Assembly (NCBI RefSeq): GCF_007830055.1
Contig: NZ_VLLE01000007.1
Span: forward strand, 62,001 to 126,000
Direction of reading: 5' to 3'
DNA: 64,000 nucleotides
Origin: Lacibacter cauensis
GTDB taxonomy: Bacteria > Bacteroidota > Bacteroidia > Chitinophagales > Chitinophagaceae
A program made the translations under genes and the position numbers. This document shows positions 33,827 through 43,166 of this stretch, one piece after another (within the stretch, counting starts at the first letter, position 1; each line of letters starts with the position of its first letter). A model generated the notes under the pieces. It did not search any database, was not told the origin of the DNA, and saw only the letters and a program-made list of their open reading frames with translations.

Positions 33827-33857
33827 GGCAATCTGTTTAAAACAGGTTGCTTTTTTT
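33827..33857. terminator. terminator after ssrA (also end of LacI gene)
   Basis: Stem GCAATCTGTT/AACAGGTTGC with a G-U pair and a 2-4-base loop, then seven T. Confidence 0.85.
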
Positions 33858-33866
33858 GTTTTAGCC

Positions 33867-34886
33867 TTAACCTGATGTAGAGTTCCGTTCAATAAGTGTA
33901 GATGGAAGCACCGTCACGGATTCGGCGGTAATTGTATGCTTCTTCTTTTCGATCATGGTAAACAATGCTTCGGCAGCAGTTTTACCAATTTCAAAAGCCG
34001 GCTGTGTAATAGTTGTTAATGATGGATTAAGAATAGGAGCGGTTTCCAATGTAGAAAACGCAATCACTTTCAAATCGTCCGGTATGTTGATGTTCTTTTC
34101 AAGACAAACGAGATAGATCTGCATCGCCAGTTTTTCAACCGAAGCAACGATGCCATCAATTTTTTTATTCTTCTTCAGCAATTTCTGCAGCTGCTCAAAA
34201 ATCATTTCCTGTGTGCCGGTACAATCAATAACAAATTCATGTTTGTTGTTGGTTAAGCCTGCATCTGCAAGTGCAGCCGCAAAGCCTGCCGAACGTTTAC
34301 TGCAGATAGAGAGACTTTCGGATGTTGACAGAAAAACAGGTTGTTTACAACCTTTTTTGATCAGCAGTTTTGCTGCTTCGTAACCACATGCATAATCGTT
34401 GGTGATTACTTTGGGTGCTTTAAAGTTTTCAAACTCACGATCAAAAAACACAAACGGAATATTCTCGTTCTGCAGCTTTTCTATGTGCGATGCAGTTGTT
34501 GTTGCACTCGAAACAGAAATCAGCACACCATCCACTCTTCCGCTTAAACAATGGTTCACTGCATTTTTTTCAATTTCAAAACTTTCATGTGAGAGATAGA
34601 TAAGTACATGATAGTTTTTTGTAGTAGCAACAGCCTGAATACCGTTAATGGCTAAAGAAAAAAAGTTATCAGCCACCTCGGGCAAAATCACGGCTATCGT
34701 TTTGCTTTTTTGTTTACGTAAACTACTGGCATAAGGGTTAGGCACATAATTCAGTTGCTCAGCCATTGCCAATACCTTTTTCTTGGTTTCACTGCTTATT
34801 TCATGGCTGTCTTTTAACGCCTTTGAAACAGTTGCAATGGAAAGTCCAAGTTCTTTTGCCAGGGTTTTAATTGTAAGCTTACTCAT
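33867..34886 (-). CDS. LacI family transcriptional regulator of the pectin/inositol locus
   Basis: A 339-residue LacI/GalR protein. The N-terminal HTH and hinge are LTIKTLAKELGLSIATVSKALK, followed by VPNPYASSLRKQKSKTIAVILPE, then a periplasmic-binding-protein-like sensor with SVSSATTTASH, GCKQPVFLSTSESLSICSKRSAG and KVIAFSTLETAPILNPSLTTI. It is divergent from the myo-inositol oxygenase gene and a LacI-type palindrome lies in the 281-base gap, so it probably senses a breakdown product (inositol, glucuronate or a galacturonate derivative) and controls the locus to its right. The ligand is not known. Confidence 0.9.
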   Translation of the reverse strand: MSKLTIKTLAKELGLSIATVSKALKDSHEISSETKKKVLAMAEQLNYVPNPYASSLRKQKSKTIAVILPEVADNFFSLAINGIQAVATTKNYHVLIYLSHESFEIEKNAVNHCLSGRVDGVLISVSSATTTASHIEKLQNENIPFVFFDREFENFKAPKVITNDYACGYEAAKLLIKKGCKQPVFLSTSESLSICSKRSAGFAAALADAGLTNNKHEFVIDCTGTQEMIFEQLQKLLKKNKKIDGIVASVEKLAMQIYLVCLEKNINIPDDLKVIAFSTLETAPILNPSLTTITQPAFEIGKTAAEALFTMIEKKKHTITAESVTVLPSTLIERNSTSG

Positions 34887-34949
34887 ACGCTCTAATCAAA
34901 TCTTGTGGTTGGGTTTTACACCTGTTGCATATAAAGATAGGCGTTATAC

Positions 34950-34963
34950 CGAAAACGGTTTCG
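34950..34963. promoter_or_regulatory. LacI-type operator candidate
   Basis: CGAAAACGGTTTCG, a 14-base palindrome with one mismatched pair and the central CG usual for LacI-family sites. It is 64 bases from the LacI start and 205 bases from the MIOX start. Confidence 0.55.
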
Positions 34964-35167
34964 TAAATAAAGTCTACCAAACTAACAGCATTATCCAACA
35001 AAAAAGTGTCATTTTAACACATCAATCACAACCAACGATTTGCTTTATATGAAATGGCAGACCATTCCATGTTTCAGCCTTTACTATGCAAACTGCAATA
35101 CTGTGCAGTACGCCTCTACGGCATTTTATCCTTTACACATTCTATCAATCAATAAATTTTAAGCTTT

Positions 35168-36043
35168 ATGAGTAAGAATAACTTTGAGGCTGTGCCCCTG
35201 AATAACCTCGATGAGTGGGAAGATGATTTGCTGAGGCGCTATCCCGATCCGGAAGCAATTGCTACAGGAAAAGCAACGGAAGAATACCGGAATTACCAGG
35301 AGCCGGCAAGAGATACTGTGAAAGAGTTTTACCGTCTCAACCATACCTATCAAACTTATGCGTTTGTACAGGAAAAAGAGAAAGAGTTCCTGCAGTTCAA
35401 TAAAAAAGAAATGACGATTTGGGATGCGTTTGATTTTCTGAATCAGTTGGTAGATGATTCAGATCCTGATACCGATCTTGATCAGCTGCAACATCTTTTG
35501 CAAACTTCAGAAGCGATTCGTCGTGATGGGCATCCCGATTGGATGGTGCTGGTTGGTTTAATGCACGATATGGGGAAAGTGCTCTGCCTGTTTGGTGAAC
35601 CGCAATGGGCAGTAGTAGGCGATACCTTCCCCGTTGGTTGTGCTTATTCTGATAAGATTGTATACCCTGAATATTTCTCGGCAAACCCCGATTATAACAA
35701 TCCTGTGTATCAAACGAAATACGGTGTGTACGAACCTAACTGCGGTTTGCGCAAAGTACACATGAGCTGGGGGCACGATGAGTATGTATACCAGATGATG
35801 AAAGATTATTTACCGGAAGAAGGTTTGTACATGCTCCGTTATCATTCGTTTTATGCATGGCACAGAGAAGGTGCGTACGATCATTTACTCGATGAGCATG
35901 ACCGTAACATGCTCAAGTGGGTGAAGTTGTTTAATCCTTACGATCTCTATTCAAAAAGTCCGGAACCGCCAGACTGGAAAAAGTTGAGACCGTATTACGA
36001 AGAGCTGGTACAAAAATACCTGCCTTCTACCATTAAGTTTTAA
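35168..36043 (+). CDS. myo-inositol oxygenase
   Basis: A 291-residue MIOX, the usual length. It opens the ring of myo-inositol with O2 to D-glucuronate using a mixed-valence di-iron centre. The ligands known from the animal enzyme are present: H122 in DGHPDW, H133-D134 in LMHDMGK, H203 in SWGHDEY, H226 in LRYHSFY and D259 in NPYDLYSK. Substrate-binding signatures ([26 protein letters not shown]) are also kept. It is a cytoplasmic enzyme and, unusually, the first gene of a SusCD locus, directly downstream of a LacI regulator. Its glucuronate would need a uronate isomerase that is not in this window. Confident on family, less on how the locus supplies inositol. Confidence 0.95.
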   Translation: MSKNNFEAVPLNNLDEWEDDLLRRYPDPEAIATGKATEEYRNYQEPARDTVKEFYRLNHTYQTYAFVQEKEKEFLQFNKKEMTIWDAFDFLNQLVDDSDPDTDLDQLQHLLQTSEAIRRDGHPDWMVLVGLMHDMGKVLCLFGEPQWAVVGDTFPVGCAYSDKIVYPEYFSANPDYNNPVYQTKYGVYEPNCGLRKVHMSWGHDEYVYQMMKDYLPEEGLYMLRYHSFYAWHREGAYDHLLDEHDRNMLKWVKLFNPYDLYSKSPEPPDWKKLRPYYEELVQKYLPSTIKF

Positions 36044-36127
36044 TAATAAGTTTTTTCAAGTATAACTCAGTTTTAAAATCCGGTATTCTCCATCCTTGTT
36101 CTTATTATAACTCAAAAACAAATTGCT

Positions 36128-39100
36128 ATGATGCGAATCTTTAAACGAGGCTTGCTGAATCATTATGTGTTGCCTGCCATAATGATCACTTTCCTTGCTT
36201 TCATTACCACGAACGTAAGCGGGCAACAAACACAGGTAAGCGGAACTGTAAAAGACGAAAAAGGTGAACCGGTTGCGTCTGCTACAGTGGCAGTAAAAGG
36301 AAAGAATGTTTCTGTTACTACTGCAACCAATGGTACCTTTTCTATTTCAGCAAAAACAAATGATGTACTTGTTATCAGTGCGGTTTCGTTTACTACACAG
36401 GAAGTAAAAGTTACTTCTGCATCTTCTTACGACATTGTCCTCTCAACCTCCAGTGTTGCCTTAACAGATGTTGTAGTTGTAGGTTATGGCCGTACTTCTA
36501 AACGAACAATTTCAAGTGCTATTACATCTATTAAACCGGAAGATCTTAACCGAGGTGCAATTGGTGACGTAGGCCAGTTGTTACAAGGTAAAGTACCTGG
36601 TTTGAACATTACTGCAAGTGGTGATCCTAACCGTCCTGCGGCGGTGATTCTCCGTGGTGCATCAACTGTAAACAGTCCGCAAGGTCCGTTCTATGTTATT
36701 GATGGAATTCCCGGTGCCGACATTAATGCCGTAGCTCCGGATGATATTGCTTCAATGGACATTTTAAAAGATGCTTCTGCAACTGCCATCTACGGTAACA
36801 GAGCTTCTAACGGTGTAATTATGGTTACGACCAAAAAAGGTAAAAAAGGAAAATTGAATGCGGCCTATAACGGCTATGTTGGTTTTGAAACTGTAAGCAG
36901 CAGTCTCGACCTGATGGATGCTACGCAATTACGAGCGTATGCACAAAAGAACAACTATACACCAAGCTCTAACGACGATAAAGGTGCAAATACCGATTGG
37001 ATGAAAGCTGTGCAGAAAGAATCGGCACTTTCACACAATCACAATATCTCTTTTAGTGCAGGTACAGATAAAAGCAGCTACAGTGCAAGCTTAAACTACC
37101 TGAAGAAAGATGGTATTATGTTACAAAGTAGTTTGGAAAGAGTAATTGGAAGAATCAGTGCAGAACATCATGCATTGAACGACAAGCTTACTTTGGGTTT
37201 AAACATTATGAGCAGCAACAGTAAAGCATCAAATGTTCCTTTGCAAAACATGGTGTTCCAACAAGCGGTGAAGTTTAACCCAATGTCGCCGGTATATAAT
37301 GCAGATGGTACATTCTTCGAAAACCCGAACAATACACAGTACTTCAATCCGGTTTCTATTGTAAAAAATGCACTTGATGATACAAAGTATGGTTCTTTGC
37401 AAGGCAACTTTACTGTAGAAGCGAAACTGCCATTTAACTTAACTTATAATGCAAACCTTGCTTACCAGCGTGGTACATGGTTGCATGGGGAGTATTACAA
37501 CAGTTACTATTCACGTAACTACAGCACCGGTAGTTTCTACACCAACGGCGATCCTGGTGGTGGCCGCAGCCTTCGCAATTTTTACTCCAATGGTCTTGCA
37601 TACAGAGGTTATTATCAAAGCAGTGCTAAAACACTCGAATCGTATTTAACGTGGGGTAAAAAGTTTGGTGCGCATAACATCAAAGCGGTGTTGGGTTACA
37701 GCTGGCAAAAGAATACCAACAACGAAGGGTTACAAGCCAGCCAAACAAATTTCGTAAACGATTATACAGGCTACAATAATCTTGGTTTAGGTAACTATCA
37801 AACTGTAAATGGTTTTGCTGTTGATTACGGTGGAGCTGTTTATGAAGAAACTAATTTTATCTCCGATTTCTTCCGTTTAAACTATGATTTTAACGAAAAG
37901 ATTTTAGTACAGGCTTCTGTACGCAGAGATGGTAGTTCTGTATTCGGTAAAAATAAAGAATGGGGTTATTTCCCTGCAGCAAGTGTTGCATGGCGTTTGT
38001 CTGAAGAAGATTTCATCAAGAATGTTGCTTTCATCAGCGACTTAAAGCTGAGAGCCAGCTATGGCGAAACCGGTAATGCTTTCGGCTTAGGTGCTTACAA
38101 TGCACAACGTTTGTATAGCAAATCGGGTACATACTACAACAATGGCGTGTTTGCTGCCTCTTTCCGTTCATCGCAAGGTTCTAACCCTAATTTACAATGG
38201 GAGGTTACAGCAACAAAGAATATTGGTTTGGATTATGGTTTCCTCAAAGGAAAAATCAGTGGTTCAATTGATGTGTACGAAAAAACCACTACGAACATGG
38301 TGTTTCCTTATGCTGTTGCACAATCAATTGATCCAAGTGGATTCTTATGGTTGAACGTTGGTAAAATCAGAAACCGAGGTATTGAGTTTAGTGTAAACAT
38401 CAACGCAGTAAATCAAAAGAACTTTACCTGGAGTACCGGCTTGAACCTGGCAACAAACCAAAACGTAATTCTGGATTTAAAAGGTCCTGAGCAATATGGT
38501 GTAAATGCAGATTCTACTTACTACACACAAATTGATGGTCCCGGAACTTCTGGCAGCCGTCTGCAGATCCTTGCAGTTGGTGGTCCTTTAGGTCAGTTTT
38601 ACTCATTCTCTTATGCAGGTAAAGATGCCAACGGTAATTCGTTGTTCTACAAAAAAGATAAGACCACAACTACGAACCCTTCTAACGTAACAGATTACTT
38701 CCCGCTTGGTAGTCCGCATGCTAAGCTCATGTTCGGCTGGAACAACTCACTGCGTTATAAAAACTTCGATCTGAACTTCTTTGTAAGAGGTGTGCTTGGT
38801 AATAAGATCTTTAACGCAACACGTGCAGATCTCTCATACGTAGTAACTGCGGGTCAAACAAACATCAGTCCTTATGCTGCAGATGATAAAAGAACTGATT
38901 CACGAAACAACAACTTCTCATCACGTTATGTAGAAGATGGTTCATACCTGCGTTTCGATAATGCCACTTTAGGTTATCGTTTCAATATCAAAAACGACTA
39001 CATCAGTAATCTGCGTTTGTATGCAACTGTAAACAACCTGTTTGTAATAACGAAGTACAAGGGAATCGATCCTGAAATTAACCAGGGAGGTGCTTCTTTG

Positions 39101-39169
39101 GGTGTAGACTATAACAGCTTCTATCCGAAGACACGTACGATTCTTTTAGGTGTATCAGTTGGATTTTAA
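36128..39169 (+). CDS. SusC/RagA-type TonB-linked outer-membrane protein
   Basis: A 1013-residue SusC homologue. It has a signal peptide (VLPAIMITFLAFITTNVSG), a carboxypeptidase-regulatory-like domain (VSGTVKDEKGEPVASATVAVKG), the SusC box VVVVGYGRTSKRTISSAITS, the plug (AVILRGASTVNSPQGPFYVIDG and MDILKDASATAIYGNRASNG) and a large beta-barrel ending in SVGF. It imports oligosaccharides with the SusD encoded 17 bases downstream. First transporter pair of the pectin/inositol locus; the transported ligand is likely a pectic oligosaccharide or an inositol-glycan (inference). Confidence 0.95.
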   Translation: MMRIFKRGLLNHYVLPAIMITFLAFITTNVSGQQTQVSGTVKDEKGEPVASATVAVKGKNVSVTTATNGTFSISAKTNDVLVISAVSFTTQEVKVTSASSYDIVLSTSSVALTDVVVVGYGRTSKRTISSAITSIKPEDLNRGAIGDVGQLLQGKVPGLNITASGDPNRPAAVILRGASTVNSPQGPFYVIDGIPGADINAVAPDDIASMDILKDASATAIYGNRASNGVIMVTTKKGKKGKLNAAYNGYVGFETVSSSLDLMDATQLRAYAQKNNYTPSSNDDKGANTDWMKAVQKESALSHNHNISFSAGTDKSSYSASLNYLKKDGIMLQSSLERVIGRISAEHHALNDKLTLGLNIMSSNSKASNVPLQNMVFQQAVKFNPMSPVYNADGTFFENPNNTQYFNPVSIVKNALDDTKYGSLQGNFTVEAKLPFNLTYNANLAYQRGTWLHGEYYNSYYSRNYSTGSFYTNGDPGGGRSLRNFYSNGLAYRGYYQSSAKTLESYLTWGKKFGAHNIKAVLGYSWQKNTNNEGLQASQTNFVNDYTGYNNLGLGNYQTVNGFAVDYGGAVYEETNFISDFFRLNYDFNEKILVQASVRRDGSSVFGKNKEWGYFPAASVAWRLSEEDFIKNVAFISDLKLRASYGETGNAFGLGAYNAQRLYSKSGTYYNNGVFAASFRSSQGSNPNLQWEVTATKNIGLDYGFLKGKISGSIDVYEKTTTNMVFPYAVAQSIDPSGFLWLNVGKIRNRGIEFSVNINAVNQKNFTWSTGLNLATNQNVILDLKGPEQYGVNADSTYYTQIDGPGTSGSRLQILAVGGPLGQFYSFSYAGKDANGNSLFYKKDKTTTTNPSNVTDYFPLGSPHAKLMFGWNNSLRYKNFDLNFFVRGVLGNKIFNATRADLSYVVTAGQTNISPYAADDKRTDSRNNNFSSRYVEDGSYLRFDNATLGYRFNIKNDYISNLRLYATVNNLFVITKYKGIDPEINQGGASLGVDYNSFYPKTRTILLGVSVGF

Positions 39170-39186
39170 CGATTAAAAAACTTTTT

Positions 39187-40860
39187 ATGAATAAGTATTT
39201 CAAACAATTTCTCATAGTGATAGCAGCAGGTATAGCTATAAGTTCCTGCCACAAAATTGAGGTAAAGCCTAATTCGCTTTATACCGAAGATGTGTTCCCG
39301 AAAACCGATGCCGAATTTCAGTCGGTAATGGGTACTATTTATACCAGTTTACGTGGGCATTATTCGCTTGGTTACTGGTTTGCACAAGAACTCAGTTCAG
39401 ACGAATCGATATTGCCGGTGTATGGTGGTAACTGGTTCGATGGACAAGGTTATATTCAGTTGCACCGCCACAACTGGAATAAAGATCATGGATGGATTAC
39501 TACAGTGTGGAATGATGCCAACTCAATCGCCGGTCTGTGTAACCAAACCATGTATATTTTCAAAAATGCACCTGAAGGTGATTCGAAAAATACAGCAATT
39601 GCCGAGCTGAAAACATTAAGAGCATTTGCCTATTGGGAACTGCTCGATATGTTTGGTAACGTTCCTTTAGATACGGTTTATCCAAGTCCCGGCGTGCAGG
39701 CAAAAGCAACACGTGCACAGGTATTTACTTTTGTTGAATCTGAGTTAAAAGCAGCACTTCCTTATTTAAAAACAGCAACAGGCAGCAGCACTTATGGTAA
39801 AGTAACCAAGTGGATGGCCTATGCATTGTTGGCAAAACTGTACTTAAACGCAGAAGTGTATGCTGGTACTCCTAAATACAACGAAGCAATTGCGGCTTGC
39901 GATGCTATCATTGCTTCAGGCAATTTTGCGGTAGAAGGAAGAAGTACATATCTTAATCAGTTTGCTCCAACAAACGGACCTTCCTTCAAGGAATTCATTT
40001 TCGCTATTCCTTACGATCCGTCAACAAGCAATGGTTACTTATTCCACGGCCGTTACGATCTAAACCGTAACCTCGGTATCAAGTATCGTTATTCAGGAAG
40101 TACACCGGGTAGCTATTCATTCAACCAGATCATCATGAACCAAACAACCGGCAATGGGTTGGTGAATGCAAGACCAAGCGGACCTCGTGCAACATTATCG
40201 AGCTTCTACAATGCTTATTTTGTATCTGATGCCAATGATATCAGAAACAATCAGTGGTTGGTAGGTCTTCAATACTGGCCTGATGGAAGCCCGTTGATGG
40301 TGAGCACAACCAAGAAAGGGTACAACCAGTTTTATACAGGTTCTGATGGCGCAACTGCTATGACCTATCACCTGTATATCGATTCTGTCTTTTCTACCCG
40401 CCAGGATGCAGCTTCACTGGATATGGGTAATGATGAAATTGCCTGGAACATGGGTATCCGTAATATCAAGTTTGCGCCCGATCCAAACTCATCAAGCCGT
40501 AACCAAAGTAACGATGCCCCACTATTCCGTTATTCAGACATTCTGTTAATGAAGGCTGAGGCAATCTTACGTGGTGGTACAGCAACAAATGGCCAAACAG
40601 CGCTTTCATTGGTGAATAGTGTACGCAGCAACCGTACAACTTCACCGGCATGGACAACTGTAACACTGGAAGATTTGTATGCAGAACGTGCACGTGAATT
40701 TACATGGGAGTGCTGGCGCAGAAACGATATGATCCGTTTTGGTAAGTTTGAAAATGCTTATGGCTTTAAAACCAACACAGATACGTATCGTCGTATTTTC
40801 CCGATTCCAACTTCGGCAATGAACACAAATCCGAAATTGGTGCAGAACCCAGGTTATTAG
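39187..40860 (+). CDS. SusD/RagB-type surface glycan-binding lipoprotein
   Basis: A 557-residue SusD homologue with a lipoprotein signal peptide (FLIVIAAGIAISSC, Cys 21 as lipid site). Features of the family: the N-terminal half with YTEDVFPKTDAEFQSVMGTIY, TPR-like helical repeats with LKTLRAFAYWELLDMFGNVPLDT, and the C-terminal FRYSDILLMKAEAILRGG ... RAREFTWECWRRNDMIRFGKF ... RRIFPIPTSAMNTNP. Caps the SusC barrel and binds the glycan at the surface. A hairpin follows, likely to lower expression of the downstream genes relative to SusC/D. Confidence 0.94.
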   Translation: MNKYFKQFLIVIAAGIAISSCHKIEVKPNSLYTEDVFPKTDAEFQSVMGTIYTSLRGHYSLGYWFAQELSSDESILPVYGGNWFDGQGYIQLHRHNWNKDHGWITTVWNDANSIAGLCNQTMYIFKNAPEGDSKNTAIAELKTLRAFAYWELLDMFGNVPLDTVYPSPGVQAKATRAQVFTFVESELKAALPYLKTATGSSTYGKVTKWMAYALLAKLYLNAEVYAGTPKYNEAIAACDAIIASGNFAVEGRSTYLNQFAPTNGPSFKEFIFAIPYDPSTSNGYLFHGRYDLNRNLGIKYRYSGSTPGSYSFNQIIMNQTTGNGLVNARPSGPRATLSSFYNAYFVSDANDIRNNQWLVGLQYWPDGSPLMVSTTKKGYNQFYTGSDGATAMTYHLYIDSVFSTRQDAASLDMGNDEIAWNMGIRNIKFAPDPNSSSRNQSNDAPLFRYSDILLMKAEAILRGGTATNGQTALSLVNSVRSNRTTSPAWTTVTLEDLYAERAREFTWECWRRNDMIRFGKFENAYGFKTNTDTYRRIFPIPTSAMNTNPKLVQNPGY

Positions 40861-40893
40861 TATTCTCAGCAGTTATAATCAATAGTTAATCAC

Positions 40894-40921
40894 CCCGGGG
40901 TTGTCAAGCCCCGGGATTTTT
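40894..40921 (+). terminator. hairpin terminator/attenuator after SusD
   Basis: GC-rich stem CCCGGGG/CCCCGGG with an 8-base loop and a short T-run (ATTTTTCT). Lying inside an otherwise continuous gene series, it probably acts as partial terminator. Confidence 0.7.
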
Positions 40922-40941
40922 CTATCACGTATATTTATTGC

Positions 40942-41934
40942 ATGCAATCACTACTCCAAAAATCAATACTGTTTGTTGCATTTGTAGTATGTTACAATAC
41001 ACAACAGGCGCAGGTATTGGTAAAAGATTCATCCTCTTTGCCGAAGCCAGATACAAAGCTGGTGAAGAAAGAAAAAGCATTACACTTTATTGCCATGGGC
41101 GATTGGGGACGTAACGGAGCCGATCATCAAGTACAGGTAGCCAAACAAATGGGTATAACTGCCAATGAAATTGGTTCGATGTTTACCATTGCTACAGGTG
41201 ATAATTTTTACCCCAGTGGTGTGATCAGTGAGTTTGATCCGCTTTGGAAATATTCGTACGAAGATATTTATACCGATTTCCGTTTGCAGTGGGATTGGTA
41301 TCCTGTATTAGGTAATCATGATTACAAAAGCAATCCCGATGCGCAGGTAAACTATTCAACCATCAGCAGACGTTGGAAAATGCCTGCACGGTACTACAGC
41401 AAAATATTTTCAATCAACGGCGATACTACACAACAGGTGTTACTGGTATTTATTGATACCAATCCATTGATTCCTGCGTTCTATAAAAATGCGGAGTATG
41501 GTCCAAATGTAAAAGGGCAGGATACAACCAAACAAAAACGGTGGATGGAAAAACTGCTCAGCAACAAATCGCCCAACATTAAATGGAAAATTGTGGTTGG
41601 TCATCACCCGATGTATTCCGGTGGCGGACGAACAGAAGGGTACGATACCAAAGCCATCCGCAATTCATTAAAGCCAATGTTTGATAAGTATCATGTAGAT
41701 GTTTATCTCTCTGGCCACGAACATAGTTTGCAGCACATGCAAAGTGAAGGCAACATGCATCATATTATTTCCGGTGCAGCGTCGGAAAAAACGCCTGCAC
41801 GTTTAATTGAAAACAGTTTGATGTCTGCTTCTGAGTATGGCTTCTTTGTTTTCTCTGTTACAGGAAATGAATTATTACTGCAAGCAGTGAATGATACAGG
41901 AAAAATTATTTACAGCTACACAATTAAAAAATAA
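40942..41934 (+). CDS. purple-acid-type metallophosphatase, secreted
   Basis: A 330-residue metallophosphoesterase of the small purple acid phosphatase (TRAP/ACP5) type with a signal-like N-terminus (ILFVAFVVCYNTQQAQ). Metal-binding motifs in order: FIAMGDWG, ATGDNFYPSG (with the Tyr that gives the purple colour), VLGNHDY, VVGHHPMYSGG and SGHEHSLQHM. It removes phosphate from monoesters in the periplasm or outside; plant relatives can hydrolyse inositol phosphates. Next to an inositol oxygenase, this suggests removal of phosphate from inositol phosphate or a phospho-glycan, an inference. Its 3' end overlaps the next gene by 44 bases. Confidence 0.88.
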   Translation: MQSLLQKSILFVAFVVCYNTQQAQVLVKDSSSLPKPDTKLVKKEKALHFIAMGDWGRNGADHQVQVAKQMGITANEIGSMFTIATGDNFYPSGVISEFDPLWKYSYEDIYTDFRLQWDWYPVLGNHDYKSNPDAQVNYSTISRRWKMPARYYSKIFSINGDTTQQVLLVFIDTNPLIPAFYKNAEYGPNVKGQDTTKQKRWMEKLLSNKSPNIKWKIVVGHHPMYSGGGRTEGYDTKAIRNSLKPMFDKYHVDVYLSGHEHSLQHMQSEGNMHHIISGAASEKTPARLIENSLMSASEYGFFVFSVTGNELLLQAVNDTGKIIYSYTIKK

Positions 41935-43147
41935 ATTCTGTTTGAACCAGGCTGCAACATATAACCAACCAACTGCAACAAACAGCAGGCTTTTATCGCT
42001 CGATGCGTTGCGGGGCTTTGATATGTTCTGGATCGTAAGCGGCGAAGGAATATTTCATGGTCTTGCAGCTGCTGTTAAAAACAAATACGGACTAATACAA
42101 GACAAAACAACCTGGCAAATAGCTACAACCGAGCAGTTGAGTTTTTTTGAACGCATACTGGTTGGTATCAGCAATCAATTACATCACACTGTGTGGAATG
42201 GTTTTACGTTTTACGATCTGATATTTCCACTATTCATTTTTATTGCCGGGGTAAGCATGCCGTTCTCTTACAGCAAACAATTGAACGGATTGCCTGATGC
42301 GAAAAAGAAGATCTACCGTTCATTAATTAAGCGAACAGTATTATTGTTGTTGCTTGGTATGATTGTAAACGGTCTGCTGCAATTCAAGCCGTACGATGAA
42401 ACACGCTTTGCCAGTGTACTTGGCCGTATTGCATTGAGTTGTTTTTTTGCTGCTATTATTTATCTCAATGCGTCGTTTCGTTGGCGCATTGCATGGGTTG
42501 TATTGTTGCTGTTGGGCTATTGGCTGATGTTGCTGTTTATACCTGTTCCGGGTTTTGGTGCAGGTGATCTTACTGCCGAAGGAAATGTTGCAGCCTACAT
42601 TGATCGTTTATTCCTGCCGGGCAAATTGCACCGCACAGTCTACGATCCCGAAGGATTACTTTCTACCATACCTGCCATTGCAACAGCATTACTGGGAATT
42701 TTTACAGGTGAGTTCATGCGTTTACAAACGCACACAGCTAAAAAGAAAGCCTTGTTTTTAACAGCAGCAGGGTTGGTTTTATTATTAACAGGTTGGCTTT
42801 GGAGCTTTGTTCTTCCAATCAATAAAAATTTATGGACCGGTTCTTTTGTACTCTACACCGGTGGATGGAGTTTGTTCCTGTTTGCACTGTTTTATTTTGT
42901 GCTTGATGTGCAACAGTTCAAAACCTGGAGTATGCCGTTTGTATGGCTGGGCTGCAATTCTATTTTAATTTATATGGCTGCACATGGCGTGGTCAACTTT
43001 CTGTCAACTTCCGAATTTGTATTCGGAGGTATCATCAAACAATTTTCTCCCCAATGGAGCGAAGCGTTATTATGGACAGGTGTTGCACTCATTCAATTTG
43101 CCGCTTTGTATTTTTTATATAAACGAAAGCTGTTTTTAAAACTATAA
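41891..43147 (+). CDS. HGSNAT/DUF5009-like multi-pass membrane acyltransferase
   Basis: A 418-residue protein with about ten hydrophobic helices. It belongs to the DUF5009/HGSNAT-like group: the conserved RLLSLDALRGFDMFWIVSGEG in the first loop, HTVWNGFTFYDLIFPLFIFIAGVSMPFS, and VLGRIALSCFFAAIIYL. HGSNAT moves acetyl groups from cytoplasmic acetyl-CoA to glucosamine across the membrane. In SusCD loci these proteins are thought to modify or process sugars, but direct proof is scarce. The ATG at 41891 overlaps the phosphatase by 44 bases; a TTG at 41942 after that gene's stop is an alternative start. Translational coupling is likely. Confidence 0.85.
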   Translation: MIQEKLFTATQLKNKFCLNQAATYNQPTATNSRLLSLDALRGFDMFWIVSGEGIFHGLAAAVKNKYGLIQDKTTWQIATTEQLSFFERILVGISNQLHHTVWNGFTFYDLIFPLFIFIAGVSMPFSYSKQLNGLPDAKKKIYRSLIKRTVLLLLLGMIVNGLLQFKPYDETRFASVLGRIALSCFFAAIIYLNASFRWRIAWVVLLLLGYWLMLLFIPVPGFGAGDLTAEGNVAAYIDRLFLPGKLHRTVYDPEGLLSTIPAIATALLGIFTGEFMRLQTHTAKKKALFLTAAGLVLLLTGWLWSFVLPINKNLWTGSFVLYTGGWSLFLFALFYFVLDVQQFKTWSMPFVWLGCNSILIYMAAHGVVNFLSTSEFVFGGIIKQFSPQWSEALLWTGVALIQFAALYFLYKRKLFLKL

Positions 43148-43166
43148 CGATTAACGTACTTGCCCA

